DNA from: Bacteriovoracaceae bacterium
Lineage (GTDB): Bacteria > Bdellovibrionota > Bacteriovoracia > Bacteriovoracales > Bacteriovoracaceae
DNA: 54,745 nt
Assembly: GCA_016784965.1 (NCBI GenBank)
Contig: JADHTQ010000024.1
Span: 1 to 54,745, forward strand
Reading direction: 5' to 3'
The first letter of the stretch is position 1. Every line of letters begins with the position of its first letter. This document shows positions 16,937 to 26,720 of the stretch, one piece after another. Under the pieces are notes generated by a model that did no database searches, had not been told where the DNA came from, and was given only the letters and a program-made list of their open reading frames with translations. A program made the translations under genes and the position numbers.

Positions 16937-18706
16937 ATGTCTGGAAAAAACTCAGACCAAGATCAAGTTAATAAAGTACCAAATGGAGCTGACTCCAGTC
17001 TTTTGGCCAACGACGTAGCATATTCCAACAAGCAAGTACCTGACCTTACTCAAGTTGGCACAGAAAGAAATCTCAATATTTCTGACAATACTCCTAGATT
17101 TGGAATAGCTCAGAAATTAATGGTGAGTTTTGGCCTGATATTAATGGTGTTAATCTTTATGACCTTTACTTTCCGCAAAGTTGTCGAAGATTCAATCAAA
17201 ACCTTAGACCATGTCAGACACACTTATGAAGTCTTAGAAATAATTGAGGGGATCAGTGCTAGAGTGTCAGATACTATGACTGTTTACAGAGGTTTCATCA
17301 TTACAGGTCAAGATGAGTATCTGGAGCCATATAGGGAGAGAAAAGCAAGTGTCTATATCGAAATTAACAGACTTAAAGACGTTACTACAAACCAAAATCT
17401 GCTGCAACCACTTGATAAAATGATTTTGCTAATGCAGGGAAAATTTAAAGAACTGGAAGAAACAATTCGCTTGAGAAAAGAAAAAGGGTTCACTGCAGCA
17501 CAAGCCGCAATTACTAAAGGACTTGGGGACGGTGTTACAGAGCGCATCAGGCTAATTTTAGGTCAAATGCATACCATTGAAACCAATCTTCTAAATGAGA
17601 GAACAACTCTTCAAAAGAAGATCCAGCACCGTATTAGTTATATTATTATTGGTGTGACGATAATTGCCTTCTTGGTAGTAATTGGAGCCACAATTTGGAT
17701 AACAAAGTCAATCTCAAATCCCATTAGGGAAATAGTGGAACGTTTATCTCAGTTAGCACAGGCCTCTGGTGACCTTACACAGGAGTTGAGTGTCAACAGC
17801 TCAGATGAAACGGGGCTTCTTGCACGTGCATTTAATCAGCTCATTAAAGGTTTTAAAAACATTGTGCTACAAGTACAAAATGCATCTCTAACCGTCAACT
17901 CCTCAAGTAATCAAATCTTAGCACAGGCCACAGAGCAAGAGAGCACAATAAATGAGCAAGCTGCACAGATGAACCAGATTAAGGCCAGTTTGACTCAGCT
18001 TAGAGACATCAGTACAGAGCTGGCCAGCAATTCAAAAATAATCTCTGATAATGCCCAAAAAGTTGGAATGAATGCCGAAGAAGGGGTCATCTTTGTAGAG
18101 AAAGCCGACGGTAAAATTAAAACGCTGAATCAATCATCCAAAGCGGTAGAGGGTAAGCTTGGAATACTCAATGAAAGAATCGAGGGCATTGGCAGAATTT
18201 TAGAAACTATAATATCTGTATCTGATCAGACCAACCTACTATCTCTAAATGCTGCCATTGAAGCCGCTAAGGCCGGAGAGCACGGCAAAGGATTTAGTGT
18301 CGTCGCCGAAGAAATTAGAAGGCTAGCTGATCAAACCTCGCAGTCAAGTAAAGAAATCTCCGGTCTCATTCGGGAGATACAAATAGCATCGTCAGCTGCA
18401 GTGATGGGAATGGAAAAATCAAATAGTGAAGTTAAGGTGAGCTCTGAGATTGTCTTAGAGTTAGGGAAGCGCTTCTCTGATATCACCGAGCAAATTCAAA
18501 AAGTGCTACCTCAAATTGAAAATATAACTCAATCAATTGCCGAGCAAGCATCAGGTGCTAAACAGATATCTCTAAGTGTTGATGAAATGAGCAATGCAAT
18601 AAATGTTTCTTCTGCGGGTATGGCCCAAACTCGCCAATCCATCCAATTATTAGCAGATGCTGCAGGAAACTTAAGAGGAACCGTAGACCAATTTAAGGTG
18701 AAGTGA
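16937..18706 (+). CDS. Methyl-accepting chemotaxis protein with CHASE3-like sensor
   Basis: 589 residues, start preceded by a perfect TAAGGAGG. After about 50 polar residues comes TM1 (LMVSFGLILMVLIFMTF), a periplasmic helical domain with VRHTYEVLE...RGFIITGQDEYLEPYRERK that fits CHASE3, TM2 (ISYIIIGVTIIAFLVVIGATIWI), a HAMP domain, and the MCP signalling hairpin with tip DQTNLLSLNAAIEAAKAGEHGKGFSVVAEEIRRLA. No CheR-tethering pentapeptide at the C-terminus. In the operon this is the receptor; the WspA receptor of the Wsp system has a similar plan. The ligand is unknown. Confidence 0.93.
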   Translation: MSGKNSDQDQVNKVPNGADSSLLANDVAYSNKQVPDLTQVGTERNLNISDNTPRFGIAQKLMVSFGLILMVLIFMTFTFRKVVEDSIKTLDHVRHTYEVLEIIEGISARVSDTMTVYRGFIITGQDEYLEPYRERKASVYIEINRLKDVTTNQNLLQPLDKMILLMQGKFKELEETIRLRKEKGFTAAQAAITKGLGDGVTERIRLILGQMHTIETNLLNERTTLQKKIQHRISYIIIGVTIIAFLVVIGATIWITKSISNPIREIVERLSQLAQASGDLTQELSVNSSDETGLLARAFNQLIKGFKNIVLQVQNASLTVNSSSNQILAQATEQESTINEQAAQMNQIKASLTQLRDISTELASNSKIISDNAQKVGMNAEEGVIFVEKADGKIKTLNQSSKAVEGKLGILNERIEGIGRILETIISVSDQTNLLSLNAAIEAAKAGEHGKGFSVVAEEIRRLADQTSQSSKEISGLIREIQIASSAAVMGMEKSNSEVKVSSEIVLELGKRFSDITEQIQKVLPQIENITQSIAEQASGAKQISLSVDEMSNAINVSSAGMAQTRQSIQLLADAAGNLRGTVDQFKVK

Positions 18707-18707
18707 A

Positions 18708-20225
18708 TTGATAACAACTACTATAAATGAATTATCAACATTACAAGAAATTTCAAATTTTCTAGAAACTAATTCTGGTCTAAATATATCCAGCGAAGAC
18801 ATAAACTTAAAACTGTCTGTACAAAGAAGAATGAAAGAGAGCAACTCAGAGTCAATTGATCAGTATAAATCTATTCTTCAAAGCGACACGAATGAGTTCA
18901 AAAAATTATATGACCTCGTCTCAACAACTGAAACCTACTTTTTTCGTGATCTCAGGCAATTTAGGGCCCTTGAAAAGTTTCTTCTACCAGAAATCGTAAA
19001 CATGAAAAAAAAGGGCACAACAAGACGGCCGAAGGTAACAATAATGAGTTGTGCTTGCTCCACCGGAGAAGAAACCTACTCTATTGCCATGGCCGTTAAG
19101 CGTTCTGGACTTGAAAGCATGGCCGATTTTGAAATCACTGGTTTTGATTTAAATAGCTTTGCCATTGAAAAGGCAAAAGAGGGAATATATACACCTCACT
19201 CCTTTCGCGAACGAAAAGCTTCTATCGATGAATACTTTGAAGTTCATGGCGAAAATAGAAAAAATAAAATGGTAAGAAGTGATATAAAACGCATGGTAAG
19301 CTTTCATGTCGGAAACCTAAAGCACTTAGAACAGCTACCCTGTGAATTTATAAATGCAGATATCATTTTTTTAAGAAATGCTTTAATTTATTTTAAAAAA
19401 AGTGCTAGGCTTGAAATTTTGGCCAATTTACGAACCAGGCTTGATAGCAATGGAGCATTGTTTTTAGGAGTGGCAGAGATGTGCCTGCCAGACCATCTCA
19501 ATTTACAATCCACAGAGTGGAACAGTGGATTCTTTTTTAGACCGACTAATGCCACCCATTTAGTAAGTAAAAAGAGCAAAGTAACAACAACCACCATAAA
19601 GGATATATTAAAACTAGTAGTGCCAGAAGCCTCCACTGTGTCTAAAGAATTAACAACATTTGAAAAATTACCTGACAAAAAATTAACTCCTGTCAAAGTT
19701 CACAAACAAGTTATTTCTTCATACGATAAAGCGTTGTGGCACATAGAGCGAAAACTGTTTGATGAAGCTAAAGCAGAAATTGTCAGTCATTTAAAAAATG
19801 CACCTCATGACCTACAGATGCTCTCACTGCTTGCGTATCTATATACAGAGCAAGGAAGCTTAAGTTTGGCCAAAAAAACTTGCCAAGATACGATACAAAT
19901 AGACTCACTGACCACTGCCCCGCATTACATTTTGGGACTCATTGAGTTTAAAGAAAAGAATTATACTGATGCAATAATAAATTTTAAAAAGTCAATTTAC
20001 TGTGATGAGTACTTCTATCTTGCCCAATACTACCAAGGACTAACTTATCAGTTGCAAGGAAAACATGATAAGGCCCAGAAACTATTTATGAATACACTGG
20101 AGAGTATTGATTATCACTGTGAGCACTCCAATGATAACTGTGAGCATTATATGGGAGCAAGTTTTTTTGGAAATACAGCTCATACCATTATGACTCTTTG
20201 CTTGGATCATCTTGAGGATATTTAA
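18708..20225 (+). CDS. CheR methyltransferase fused to TPR repeats (WspC-like)
   Basis: 505 residues from a TTG at 18708, 1 nt after the receptor stop; the next Met would remove the CheR N-terminal domain. Domains: CheR N-terminal helices, then STTETYFFRDLRQFRAL, then the SAM-binding motif MSCACSTGEETYSIAM and GFDLNSFAIEKAKEGIY. From about residue 340 to the end are TPR helices. The enzyme methylates receptor glutamates using S-adenosylmethionine. TPR-fused CheR is the form found in Wsp and similar alternative-function systems. Confidence 0.92.
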   Translation: MITTTINELSTLQEISNFLETNSGLNISSEDINLKLSVQRRMKESNSESIDQYKSILQSDTNEFKKLYDLVSTTETYFFRDLRQFRALEKFLLPEIVNMKKKGTTRRPKVTIMSCACSTGEETYSIAMAVKRSGLESMADFEITGFDLNSFAIEKAKEGIYTPHSFRERKASIDEYFEVHGENRKNKMVRSDIKRMVSFHVGNLKHLEQLPCEFINADIIFLRNALIYFKKSARLEILANLRTRLDSNGALFLGVAEMCLPDHLNLQSTEWNSGFFFRPTNATHLVSKKSKVTTTTIKDILKLVVPEASTVSKELTTFEKLPDKKLTPVKVHKQVISSYDKALWHIERKLFDEAKAEIVSHLKNAPHDLQMLSLLAYLYTEQGSLSLAKKTCQDTIQIDSLTTAPHYILGLIEFKEKNYTDAIINFKKSIYCDEYFYLAQYYQGLTYQLQGKHDKAQKLFMNTLESIDYHCEHSNDNCEHYMGASFFGNTAHTIMTLCLDHLEDI

Positions 20226-20227
20226 GT

Positions 20228-20797
20228 ATGAATGAAAAAGACTATAGCAAATTAATAGTTTCCAAGGATGTACTAAAAAATCGGGCATTGTTTTTTGCTA
20301 AACAAATCACAAACAAAGGCGATCAGAAATGGTTTAAAGGTGTCCACTTTAAAATGGGAGATGAACACTATATTATAAAACTTGAAGACCTAAAAGAAGT
20401 GGTACCATTTGAACCATTATCAAAGCCCCCTAGTGATGCTCAAAACATTCTTGGTTATATAACCACTCGTGGAGAAATTAGACTTGTCTTGGATCTTCAA
20501 TATCTTTTAACAAAAAAGTCAAGTCTCAGTAGCACTGATAAAGAAGACAAGGAAAAAACAATCATTTTTTGGAACTTGCAAGATAATGAAGTGTGCGGCT
20601 TTTTGGTTTCTAAAGTTCTGGGAGTTTATCTATGTGATCAAAATCTGGCCCAATACTCCATTCCCACATTGCAAGGATTGGCCCAAGAATATGTCCAAGG
20701 CATATTTGAAGAAAAAATTGATGGTCAAGTAGTCCCTTTGATTTGGCTGAATGTAAGAAAGCTTCAAAGTGAACTTGATAAAAGTTTAAAAGTTTAA
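20228..20797 (+). CDS. Second CheW-like coupling protein (WspD-like)
   Basis: 189 residues; SD GAGG before the ATG, 2 nt after the cheR stop. A CheW domain follows a 40-residue N-terminal extension: FKMGDEHYIIKLEDLKEVVPF, then PPSDAQNILGYITTRGEIRLVLDLQYLL. It is more divergent than the first CheW of the operon. Two CheW proteins flanking the receptor and CheR genes is the Wsp arrangement (WspB and WspD). Confidence 0.88.
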   Translation: MNEKDYSKLIVSKDVLKNRALFFAKQITNKGDQKWFKGVHFKMGDEHYIIKLEDLKEVVPFEPLSKPPSDAQNILGYITTRGEIRLVLDLQYLLTKKSSLSSTDKEDKEKTIIFWNLQDNEVCGFLVSKVLGVYLCDQNLAQYSIPTLQGLAQEYVQGIFEEKIDGQVVPLIWLNVRKLQSELDKSLKV

Positions 20798-20812
20798 AAA
20801 AGGTATATAAGT

Positions 20813-23053
20813 GTGGTAAGGCCCAATTACGATAAAATGTCCTTAACTGAAATTTTCCAACTTGACTCGAAAGAGCGCATTGCGACTTTAAATAAAAAGC
20901 TATTAATTTTAGAAAAGGGTCCCTCTCAAGAAATATTTAATGATGCCATGAGAGAGGCACATAGTTTAAAAGCTGCTGCGCGAGTTGTGGGATGTCAAGA
21001 AGTTCAAGCCCTGTCTCATAAAATTGAAGATCTTTTAGAAACAATTAAAAACACAAAACAAGCTGTAACTCAGTCTCAGGCCGACCTTATCTTTAAGGCA
21101 TTTGATGCCTTAGAGCAAACTGCTAAGGCATTTGTATCATCTACCGCTCACTCCATCGATGTCGAAAGCATTACTAAACTACTAGATGATGCCAAAACCC
21201 CTTCTACACTCACAGACAATGTACCAAGCAGTAATAATATAAATGAACAAAAACCTCCAAAAACTGATGTAGATACTATGCCAACTGTTCACCAAACAGG
21301 TGATATAAAAGAAATAGGCCAATCAACCATACGCATTGATATTGACAAACTTGATCGCCTTATGAATTTATCGGGGGAGCTATATACTAGATCGCTATAC
21401 TTAGAACAAAAATATAGCAGCTCAAAGGTTCTTCTCAAACAACTTAGGACTTTGCAAACACGCACTGGTGAGTTACGAGTACTTGCAACAAATCCTAATA
21501 TTAATGTGGATTTAATTCATAATTGGTTATCTCAAAATGACAATGAGTTGCAAAAAATGCAACAAAACATCCAAGTTTATACAAGATCACTTCAACAGAC
21601 AATTTTAGACTTTTCACACCTAACTACCCAATTACAAGATGAGGTGATGCAGTCGCGCATGCTTCCAATTTCCACACTATTTGATTACCAACATCGCGTA
21701 GTGCGAGATCTATCGCGAGAACTTAGTAAAAATATAACGTTGAAGGTTCAAGGTGGTAGCACACCGGTGGATCGTGAGATTTTGGAAGTATTAAAAGATC
21801 CCCTTGCCCATCTAATTAGAAACGCTTGCGATCATGGAATCGAAGATCCTAGAGCACGAGCTAGAGAGAAAAAAGCTCAAGAAGGGACAATTAAGCTTAT
21901 TTCTTATTATCAAGGCGATAGAGTAATTGTAGTCGTTGAAGATGATGGTAAAGGGATTCCTTTAGATCAATTAAGAGAGATCGCACTTGAAAAAGGAATC
22001 GCCAAAAAAGAAGAAATTAACCGCTATTCCTATCAGCAAGTGCTTGATTGGGTTTTTCTACCGGGGTTTTCTACTTCCCAAAGTGTAAGCACCCTCTCTG
22101 GTCGCGGTATAGGCCTAGATGTTGTTGGATCCAATCTAAAAAAAATTGGTGGCAATATCAAAGTCGAAACCAAAAGAAATGAACATACTCGTTTTATTCT
22201 TTCTCTGCCTTTAACTTTATCGGTCGTCAAGTGCCTCTTAGTTGAAGTTGCAAAGGAGTTCTTCTGTTTTCCCCTAACCCGCATTGAATCGACCAACACT
22301 ATTAAGCGAAAAGAAATTAAAACTATAGAGGGGCAAAGCAGTGTTTCCATTCGCGGTGAGATCATGGCAGTTGTAGATCTAAATGATTTCTGGCAAATGG
22401 ATAAATTGCGCCCTTCAGGTAATGAGCAAAATCTTCCCGTAGTTGTCATCGGTGAGCGCCACGAGCGATTTGCCTTCATTGTGGATCGGTTTTTAGGAGA
22501 AAAGGAGATTGTAGTAAAGACCTTAGGTAAAAGAGCAAACAAAGTGGCCGAAGTTTCAGGTGGTACCATGCTTGAAAATAAAAAAGTGGCCTTTATCATA
22601 GATACTGAAAAGCTCACTAATGCTGCAAAAAACTATGCTACCAAAGATCAAACATCTACCTTATCTGAAATCATTACAACTACAAAGAAGAAAATTTTAG
22701 TTGTGGAAGATACACTTACTGTACGGGAGCTTGAAAGAAAAACGCTTGAGCGTCACGGCTACGATGTAAAAACTGCAGTAGATGGTTTAGAGGGACTCGG
22801 GCTTTTAAAGCAGGAAAGTTTTGATTTAGTAATAACTGACATAGAGATGCCTCGTATGGATGGTATCGAGATGGTTAGATGTATGAAAAAAGAACCCAAA
22901 CTAAATAACATCCCAACTGTTATCATTTCCTATAAAGAAAGTGATGAGGATAAACGAAAAGGATTAGAAGTGGGAGCAGATCGTTATATCAGTAAAGGTA
23001 AGTATGAAACTAAAGTCCTTATTGAGGCAATACACAAGCTGTTGGGAGCGTAG
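20813..23053 (+). CDS. CheA-REC hybrid histidine kinase (WspE-like)
   Basis: 746 residues, GTG start with AAAAAGG upstream. Order: HPt domain with phosphorylatable H50 (REAHSLKAAARVVG), a linker without a clear P2 domain, dimerisation helices from about 190, HATPase with N-box HLIRNACDHGIE, G1 VVVEDDGKGI and G2 SGRGIGLDVV, a CheW-like P5 domain, and a C-terminal receiver (KKKILVVEDTLTVREL, phospho-Asp in DLVITDIEMPRMDG). The kinase phosphorylates CheB and its own or a separate receiver. No separate CheY is in the operon, as in Wsp. Confidence 0.95.
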   Translation: MVRPNYDKMSLTEIFQLDSKERIATLNKKLLILEKGPSQEIFNDAMREAHSLKAAARVVGCQEVQALSHKIEDLLETIKNTKQAVTQSQADLIFKAFDALEQTAKAFVSSTAHSIDVESITKLLDDAKTPSTLTDNVPSSNNINEQKPPKTDVDTMPTVHQTGDIKEIGQSTIRIDIDKLDRLMNLSGELYTRSLYLEQKYSSSKVLLKQLRTLQTRTGELRVLATNPNINVDLIHNWLSQNDNELQKMQQNIQVYTRSLQQTILDFSHLTTQLQDEVMQSRMLPISTLFDYQHRVVRDLSRELSKNITLKVQGGSTPVDREILEVLKDPLAHLIRNACDHGIEDPRARAREKKAQEGTIKLISYYQGDRVIVVVEDDGKGIPLDQLREIALEKGIAKKEEINRYSYQQVLDWVFLPGFSTSQSVSTLSGRGIGLDVVGSNLKKIGGNIKVETKRNEHTRFILSLPLTLSVVKCLLVEVAKEFFCFPLTRIESTNTIKRKEIKTIEGQSSVSIRGEIMAVVDLNDFWQMDKLRPSGNEQNLPVVVIGERHERFAFIVDRFLGEKEIVVKTLGKRANKVAEVSGGTMLENKKVAFIIDTEKLTNAAKNYATKDQTSTLSEIITTTKKKILVVEDTLTVRELERKTLERHGYDVKTAVDGLEGLGLLKQESFDLVITDIEMPRMDGIEMVRCMKKEPKLNNIPTVIISYKESDEDKRKGLEVGADRYISKGKYETKVLIEAIHKLLGA

Positions 23054-23059
23054 TACGTC

Positions 23060-24127
23060 ATGATCACATTACAAAAAAAAATTAGGGTTCTAATAGTTAA
23101 CGATTCAATTATGATTCAACAAGTATTAAAAAGAATCATTGAAACTGACTCTACTTTAGAAATAATCGGATTTGCAGAAGATGGGATAGAAGCCGTTGAG
23201 ATGTGTTGTAAGTACAACCCAGACCTCGTGCTTTTAGACATCAGAATGCCACACATGGATGGTGTGGAGGCCACTAAAGAAATTATCAAAAAACACCCCA
23301 CTCCCATTTTAATTGTGACAGCGACAATGACTTTGCATATGCAGCAGTTGTTTGAATGTTTAAATATGGGGGCCATTGATGTCATCAAAACTCCTACCCA
23401 AGAAAAATCAACTGAATTGCTGCACAAAATTCATATAACTGCCAGGATTGGCAAGAAAATGAAGCAAAGTCAGAAACCCTTAACTCCTGTTGTAAGACCA
23501 AAAAATAATGAACAGGTAGCAGTTCCCATAAAGACCGATAACCTACAGTCACAAAAATCTGCAAGAAAGATTCTTGCTATTGGCGCCTCCACAGGAGGAC
23601 CAAAGGCAGTTTACAACTTGCTAAGCCAGCTACCTAAAGATTTAAATGCTGCCATTATGATTATTCAACACATCGATTCAGAATTTGCAATGGGCCTGGT
23701 GGAATGGTGGCAAACGGGGACGAGCCTCCGAATTCTGCCAGGAATCACAGGTCATGATTTTATCAATGGAGAGGCCATGGTTTGTGTCAAAAACCAAAAT
23801 CTCATTGTCACTGCAACCAAAAAAGTACTCTACGTTAATCCACCCGCAGGAACAATACACGTACCAAATATTGATGCAAGCTTAACTTCCGTTGCAAATC
23901 ACTTTGGAAAAAATGCCATTGGTGTCCTGCTGACTGGAATGGGACACGACGGGGCACAAGGACTAAACAAAATCAAACAAGCTGGTGGAAAAACAATCGC
24001 TCAAGATGAAGCAAGTTCAATAATCTATGGAATGCCCAAAGCAGCTGTAGAGCTTGGTGCTGCGGAAGTAGTGACAGGAATTGATAGAATGGGAAAAACA
24101 ATATTAGAATTGTTAGATTATAATTAA
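23060..24127 (+). CDS. CheB-type receptor methylesterase (WspF-like)
   Basis: 355 residues: receiver domain with DLVLLDIRMPHMDG, linker of about 40 residues, then methylesterase with the Ser-His-Asp triad visible as GASTGGPKAV, IQHID and GMGHDGAQGL. The receiver begins VLIVNDS, so one of the two acidic pocket residues is Asn. The enzyme removes methyl groups placed by CheR and resets the receptor. Gap to cheA is 6 nt. Confidence 0.94.
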   Translation: MITLQKKIRVLIVNDSIMIQQVLKRIIETDSTLEIIGFAEDGIEAVEMCCKYNPDLVLLDIRMPHMDGVEATKEIIKKHPTPILIVTATMTLHMQQLFECLNMGAIDVIKTPTQEKSTELLHKIHITARIGKKMKQSQKPLTPVVRPKNNEQVAVPIKTDNLQSQKSARKILAIGASTGGPKAVYNLLSQLPKDLNAAIMIIQHIDSEFAMGLVEWWQTGTSLRILPGITGHDFINGEAMVCVKNQNLIVTATKKVLYVNPPAGTIHVPNIDASLTSVANHFGKNAIGVLLTGMGHDGAQGLNKIKQAGGKTIAQDEASSIIYGMPKAAVELGAAEVVTGIDRMGKTILELLDYN

Positions 24128-24143
24128 TTTGGGAGCAAAACTA

Positions 24144-26720
24144 ATGAATGAGCAATCTAAACCTACGGTCCTCATCATTGAAGATACACTTACCTATCAG
24201 CAGGCCCTAAAAAGAGCGTTTATAGATGCCAATTTGCAGGTACATTGCTGTTCATCGGGAGAAGAGGGACTTGATGCTCTAAAACAAATTGTTCCCGATT
24301 TGATTATTCTAGATCTCACCTTGCCCGGCATGGGGGGAAAAGAAATTTGTCAAAAAATTAGGATGAATATTGGTTACCGCTTAATTCCTATCATGATTTT
24401 AACTATGAAAGAAGAAGATCACTTTTTAATTGAAGGGCTTGAGTCTGGTGCAGACGCATATATGACAAAGGAGAGTCCACTTGGAAGTATTGTGACCAGA
24501 GGTAAAAACCTCATTAAGCTCTCTAGAATTGGTAAAGACATGTTCGCCCTTGGTGCAAGCGAAAATAAAGCACTTATGACCACTCAAGCTTCAGAACTTA
24601 ACCTATATCAAAAAAATATCTTAATCGTCGATGATGACATTACATACTTGCAGGCCTTAAAGCGAGAGCTGGCGACCCTAGGCTACAGTGTTAATACTTG
24701 TGATTCAGGAGTGACTTGCTTTGAATACCTAAAAACAAAAGTTCCAGACCTCATTTTACTTGACCTAAAGATGCCTGAGATAAATGGAATTGAAGTATGT
24801 TTACAGATCAGAAAAATAGAGCGTTTGGCCATTATTCCCATAGTGATGCTAACTGGCAGCGATTCCCAGGAGGATTTAATTAGAAGTTTTGAAGCCGGAG
24901 TTAATGATTATGTAATTAAGTCTCATGATTTTAAATTGATTGATGTGCGCATTCAATCAATTTTAAGACGAAGATACTTTGAGCATGAATCATTAAAGAT
25001 TGAGGCCCAACTAGTTGACGCGAAAATTAAAACAAGAATAGCAGAAGTAGAAAAGCAAAATGAGAAGCGTTTAACTAAGGCCCTAACAGAAAAAAATCAA
25101 GAACTGCATCAAGTACAGTTAGAGCTAAAGCAAGCACATCAAATTGCCGTTGCAGCTTCTGAAGCTAAGTCAGAGTTTTTAGCAAGTATGAGTCATGAAA
25201 TAAGAACCCCACTTAATTCCATCCTAGGGATGACAGACATCTTGCTTGAAAGTATTGAAGGAGAAGAACACCTCAAATACCTTAGAGTAATCTCAAATGC
25301 TGGAGATACTCTTTTATGTTTGATAAACGACATTTTAGACTTATCAAAAGTTGAAGCTGGAGAAATACGACTAGAGCAAATTCCATTTTCCTTAAGGACT
25401 ATTGTAGAAAGTACTATTGAGTTAATGACAGTTCGTGCCGATAGCAAAGGTCTAAATCTAATTGGGCGAGTATGTCCAACTTTAGACTTTCACCTAATAG
25501 GTGATCCAACCAGAGTTAGGCAGATCCTAATTAATTTGGTTGGCAACGCAATAAAATTTACGGAACTTGGCAATATTGTGTTAAACGTAGAAAGGGATAA
25601 AGCAGGTGACCAAGACAATGAATCTTTAAATATTACCTTTAGTGTTACAGATGAAGGCGTGGGAATACCTGCAGACAAACTAGACTCGATCTTTGATAGC
25701 TTTACTCAATCAGATTCATCCGTTACACGTAAATTTGGTGGTAGTGGGCTAGGTCTTACAATTTCAAAGAAGTTAGTAAACCTTATGCAGGGAAAGATTT
25801 GGGTTGAAAGCACACTTGGCAAGGGTAGTACCTTTTATTTAACCATTCCGCTTAACAAGACCTCAAAGCATGTTGAAGATAAAGATATTACTCATCAATT
25901 AAAGCGTTCGAAATGTTTAATTGTTGATGATAATCAAATTGAACAAAATATTTATAAGGAGCTCCTAGAAGCCGAACAGGTGGACGTTACCTGCTTTAAC
26001 AAATTGTTTGATGCACTTGTGATCCTAAAAGACAACTTGGAAAGCATTGATTTTGTGTTATTTTGCGCTCCTGCCCCACTTGAGACATGCTTATATCAAT
26101 TTGAGCAAATAAAAAATGCCCCTGAAGTCAAACTCAAAATTGTCGTTGCTTTGCCCTCTTTCCACCGGCGTGAAGATATTCTTCGCCTTAAAGAGTTGGG
26201 AATTAGCAATTTTTTAGTTAGACCTATTAAGCGCAACCATCTCATCCAGGCGGTGACTACTGTGCTAAAGCCAGTGGAAACTTCTAAGCATATCCCAAAA
26301 ACTAAAACAGAAGACAAAAAATTCAAAGATGATCGCAACTTAAAAATTTTATTAGCAGATGATGCTGAGGATAACCGTTTTTTAATGGAAGCATATTTTA
26401 AGGATGCTCCCTATACAATAGATTATACAACTGATGGTCAAGAAACACTTGATGCTTTTTTTCAGAAAAAATATGATATCGTATTAATGGATATGCAGAT
26501 GCCTGTTCTTGATGGTTACAAAGCAACCAGCATGATCAGACAATGGGAAAAAGAAAATAACAAAATACCCACTCCGATTTTGGCCTTTACCGCTAATGCA
26601 CTCGTAGATTCTAAAGATAATAGCTTGGCGGCCGGGTGTACTGACCTAGTCACCAAACCAGTAAAAAAGGCCACTCTTGTTGAGGCCATATTACAACATA
26701 CTGGTTTTTATAAAATCTAA
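24144..26720 (+). CDS. Hybrid histidine kinase REC-REC-HisKA-HATPase-(degenerate REC)-REC
   Basis: 858 residues from the ATG at 24144 (GGGAG upstream; a TTG 15 nt earlier is less likely). Receivers 1 (IILDLTLPG) and 2 (LILLDLKMPE) are intact, then a coiled coil, HisKA with H351 (SMSHEIRTPLNSILG), HATPase (DEGVGIP, GGSGLGLTIS), receiver 3 whose phospho-Asp position is Cys641 (FVLFCAPAP), and receiver 4 intact (IVLMDMQMP). Its place at the end of a Wsp-like operon is normally held by the diguanylate cyclase WspR. I infer that CheA phosphorylates its N-terminal receivers. Its stop overlaps that of the convergent cyclase gene. Confidence 0.93.
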   Translation: MNEQSKPTVLIIEDTLTYQQALKRAFIDANLQVHCCSSGEEGLDALKQIVPDLIILDLTLPGMGGKEICQKIRMNIGYRLIPIMILTMKEEDHFLIEGLESGADAYMTKESPLGSIVTRGKNLIKLSRIGKDMFALGASENKALMTTQASELNLYQKNILIVDDDITYLQALKRELATLGYSVNTCDSGVTCFEYLKTKVPDLILLDLKMPEINGIEVCLQIRKIERLAIIPIVMLTGSDSQEDLIRSFEAGVNDYVIKSHDFKLIDVRIQSILRRRYFEHESLKIEAQLVDAKIKTRIAEVEKQNEKRLTKALTEKNQELHQVQLELKQAHQIAVAASEAKSEFLASMSHEIRTPLNSILGMTDILLESIEGEEHLKYLRVISNAGDTLLCLINDILDLSKVEAGEIRLEQIPFSLRTIVESTIELMTVRADSKGLNLIGRVCPTLDFHLIGDPTRVRQILINLVGNAIKFTELGNIVLNVERDKAGDQDNESLNITFSVTDEGVGIPADKLDSIFDSFTQSDSSVTRKFGGSGLGLTISKKLVNLMQGKIWVESTLGKGSTFYLTIPLNKTSKHVEDKDITHQLKRSKCLIVDDNQIEQNIYKELLEAEQVDVTCFNKLFDALVILKDNLESIDFVLFCAPAPLETCLYQFEQIKNAPEVKLKIVVALPSFHRREDILRLKELGISNFLVRPIKRNHLIQAVTTVLKPVETSKHIPKTKTEDKKFKDDRNLKILLADDAEDNRFLMEAYFKDAPYTIDYTTDGQETLDAFFQKKYDIVLMDMQMPVLDGYKATSMIRQWEKENNKIPTPILAFTANALVDSKDNSLAAGCTDLVTKPVKKATLVEAILQHTGFYKI

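Noticed and set aside
22033-22617. Long minus-strand open frame of 194 codons inside cheA
   Set aside because: It lies entirely opposite the conserved HATPase and CheW-like domains of CheA, has a Ser/Arg/Pro-rich shadow composition and no domain.
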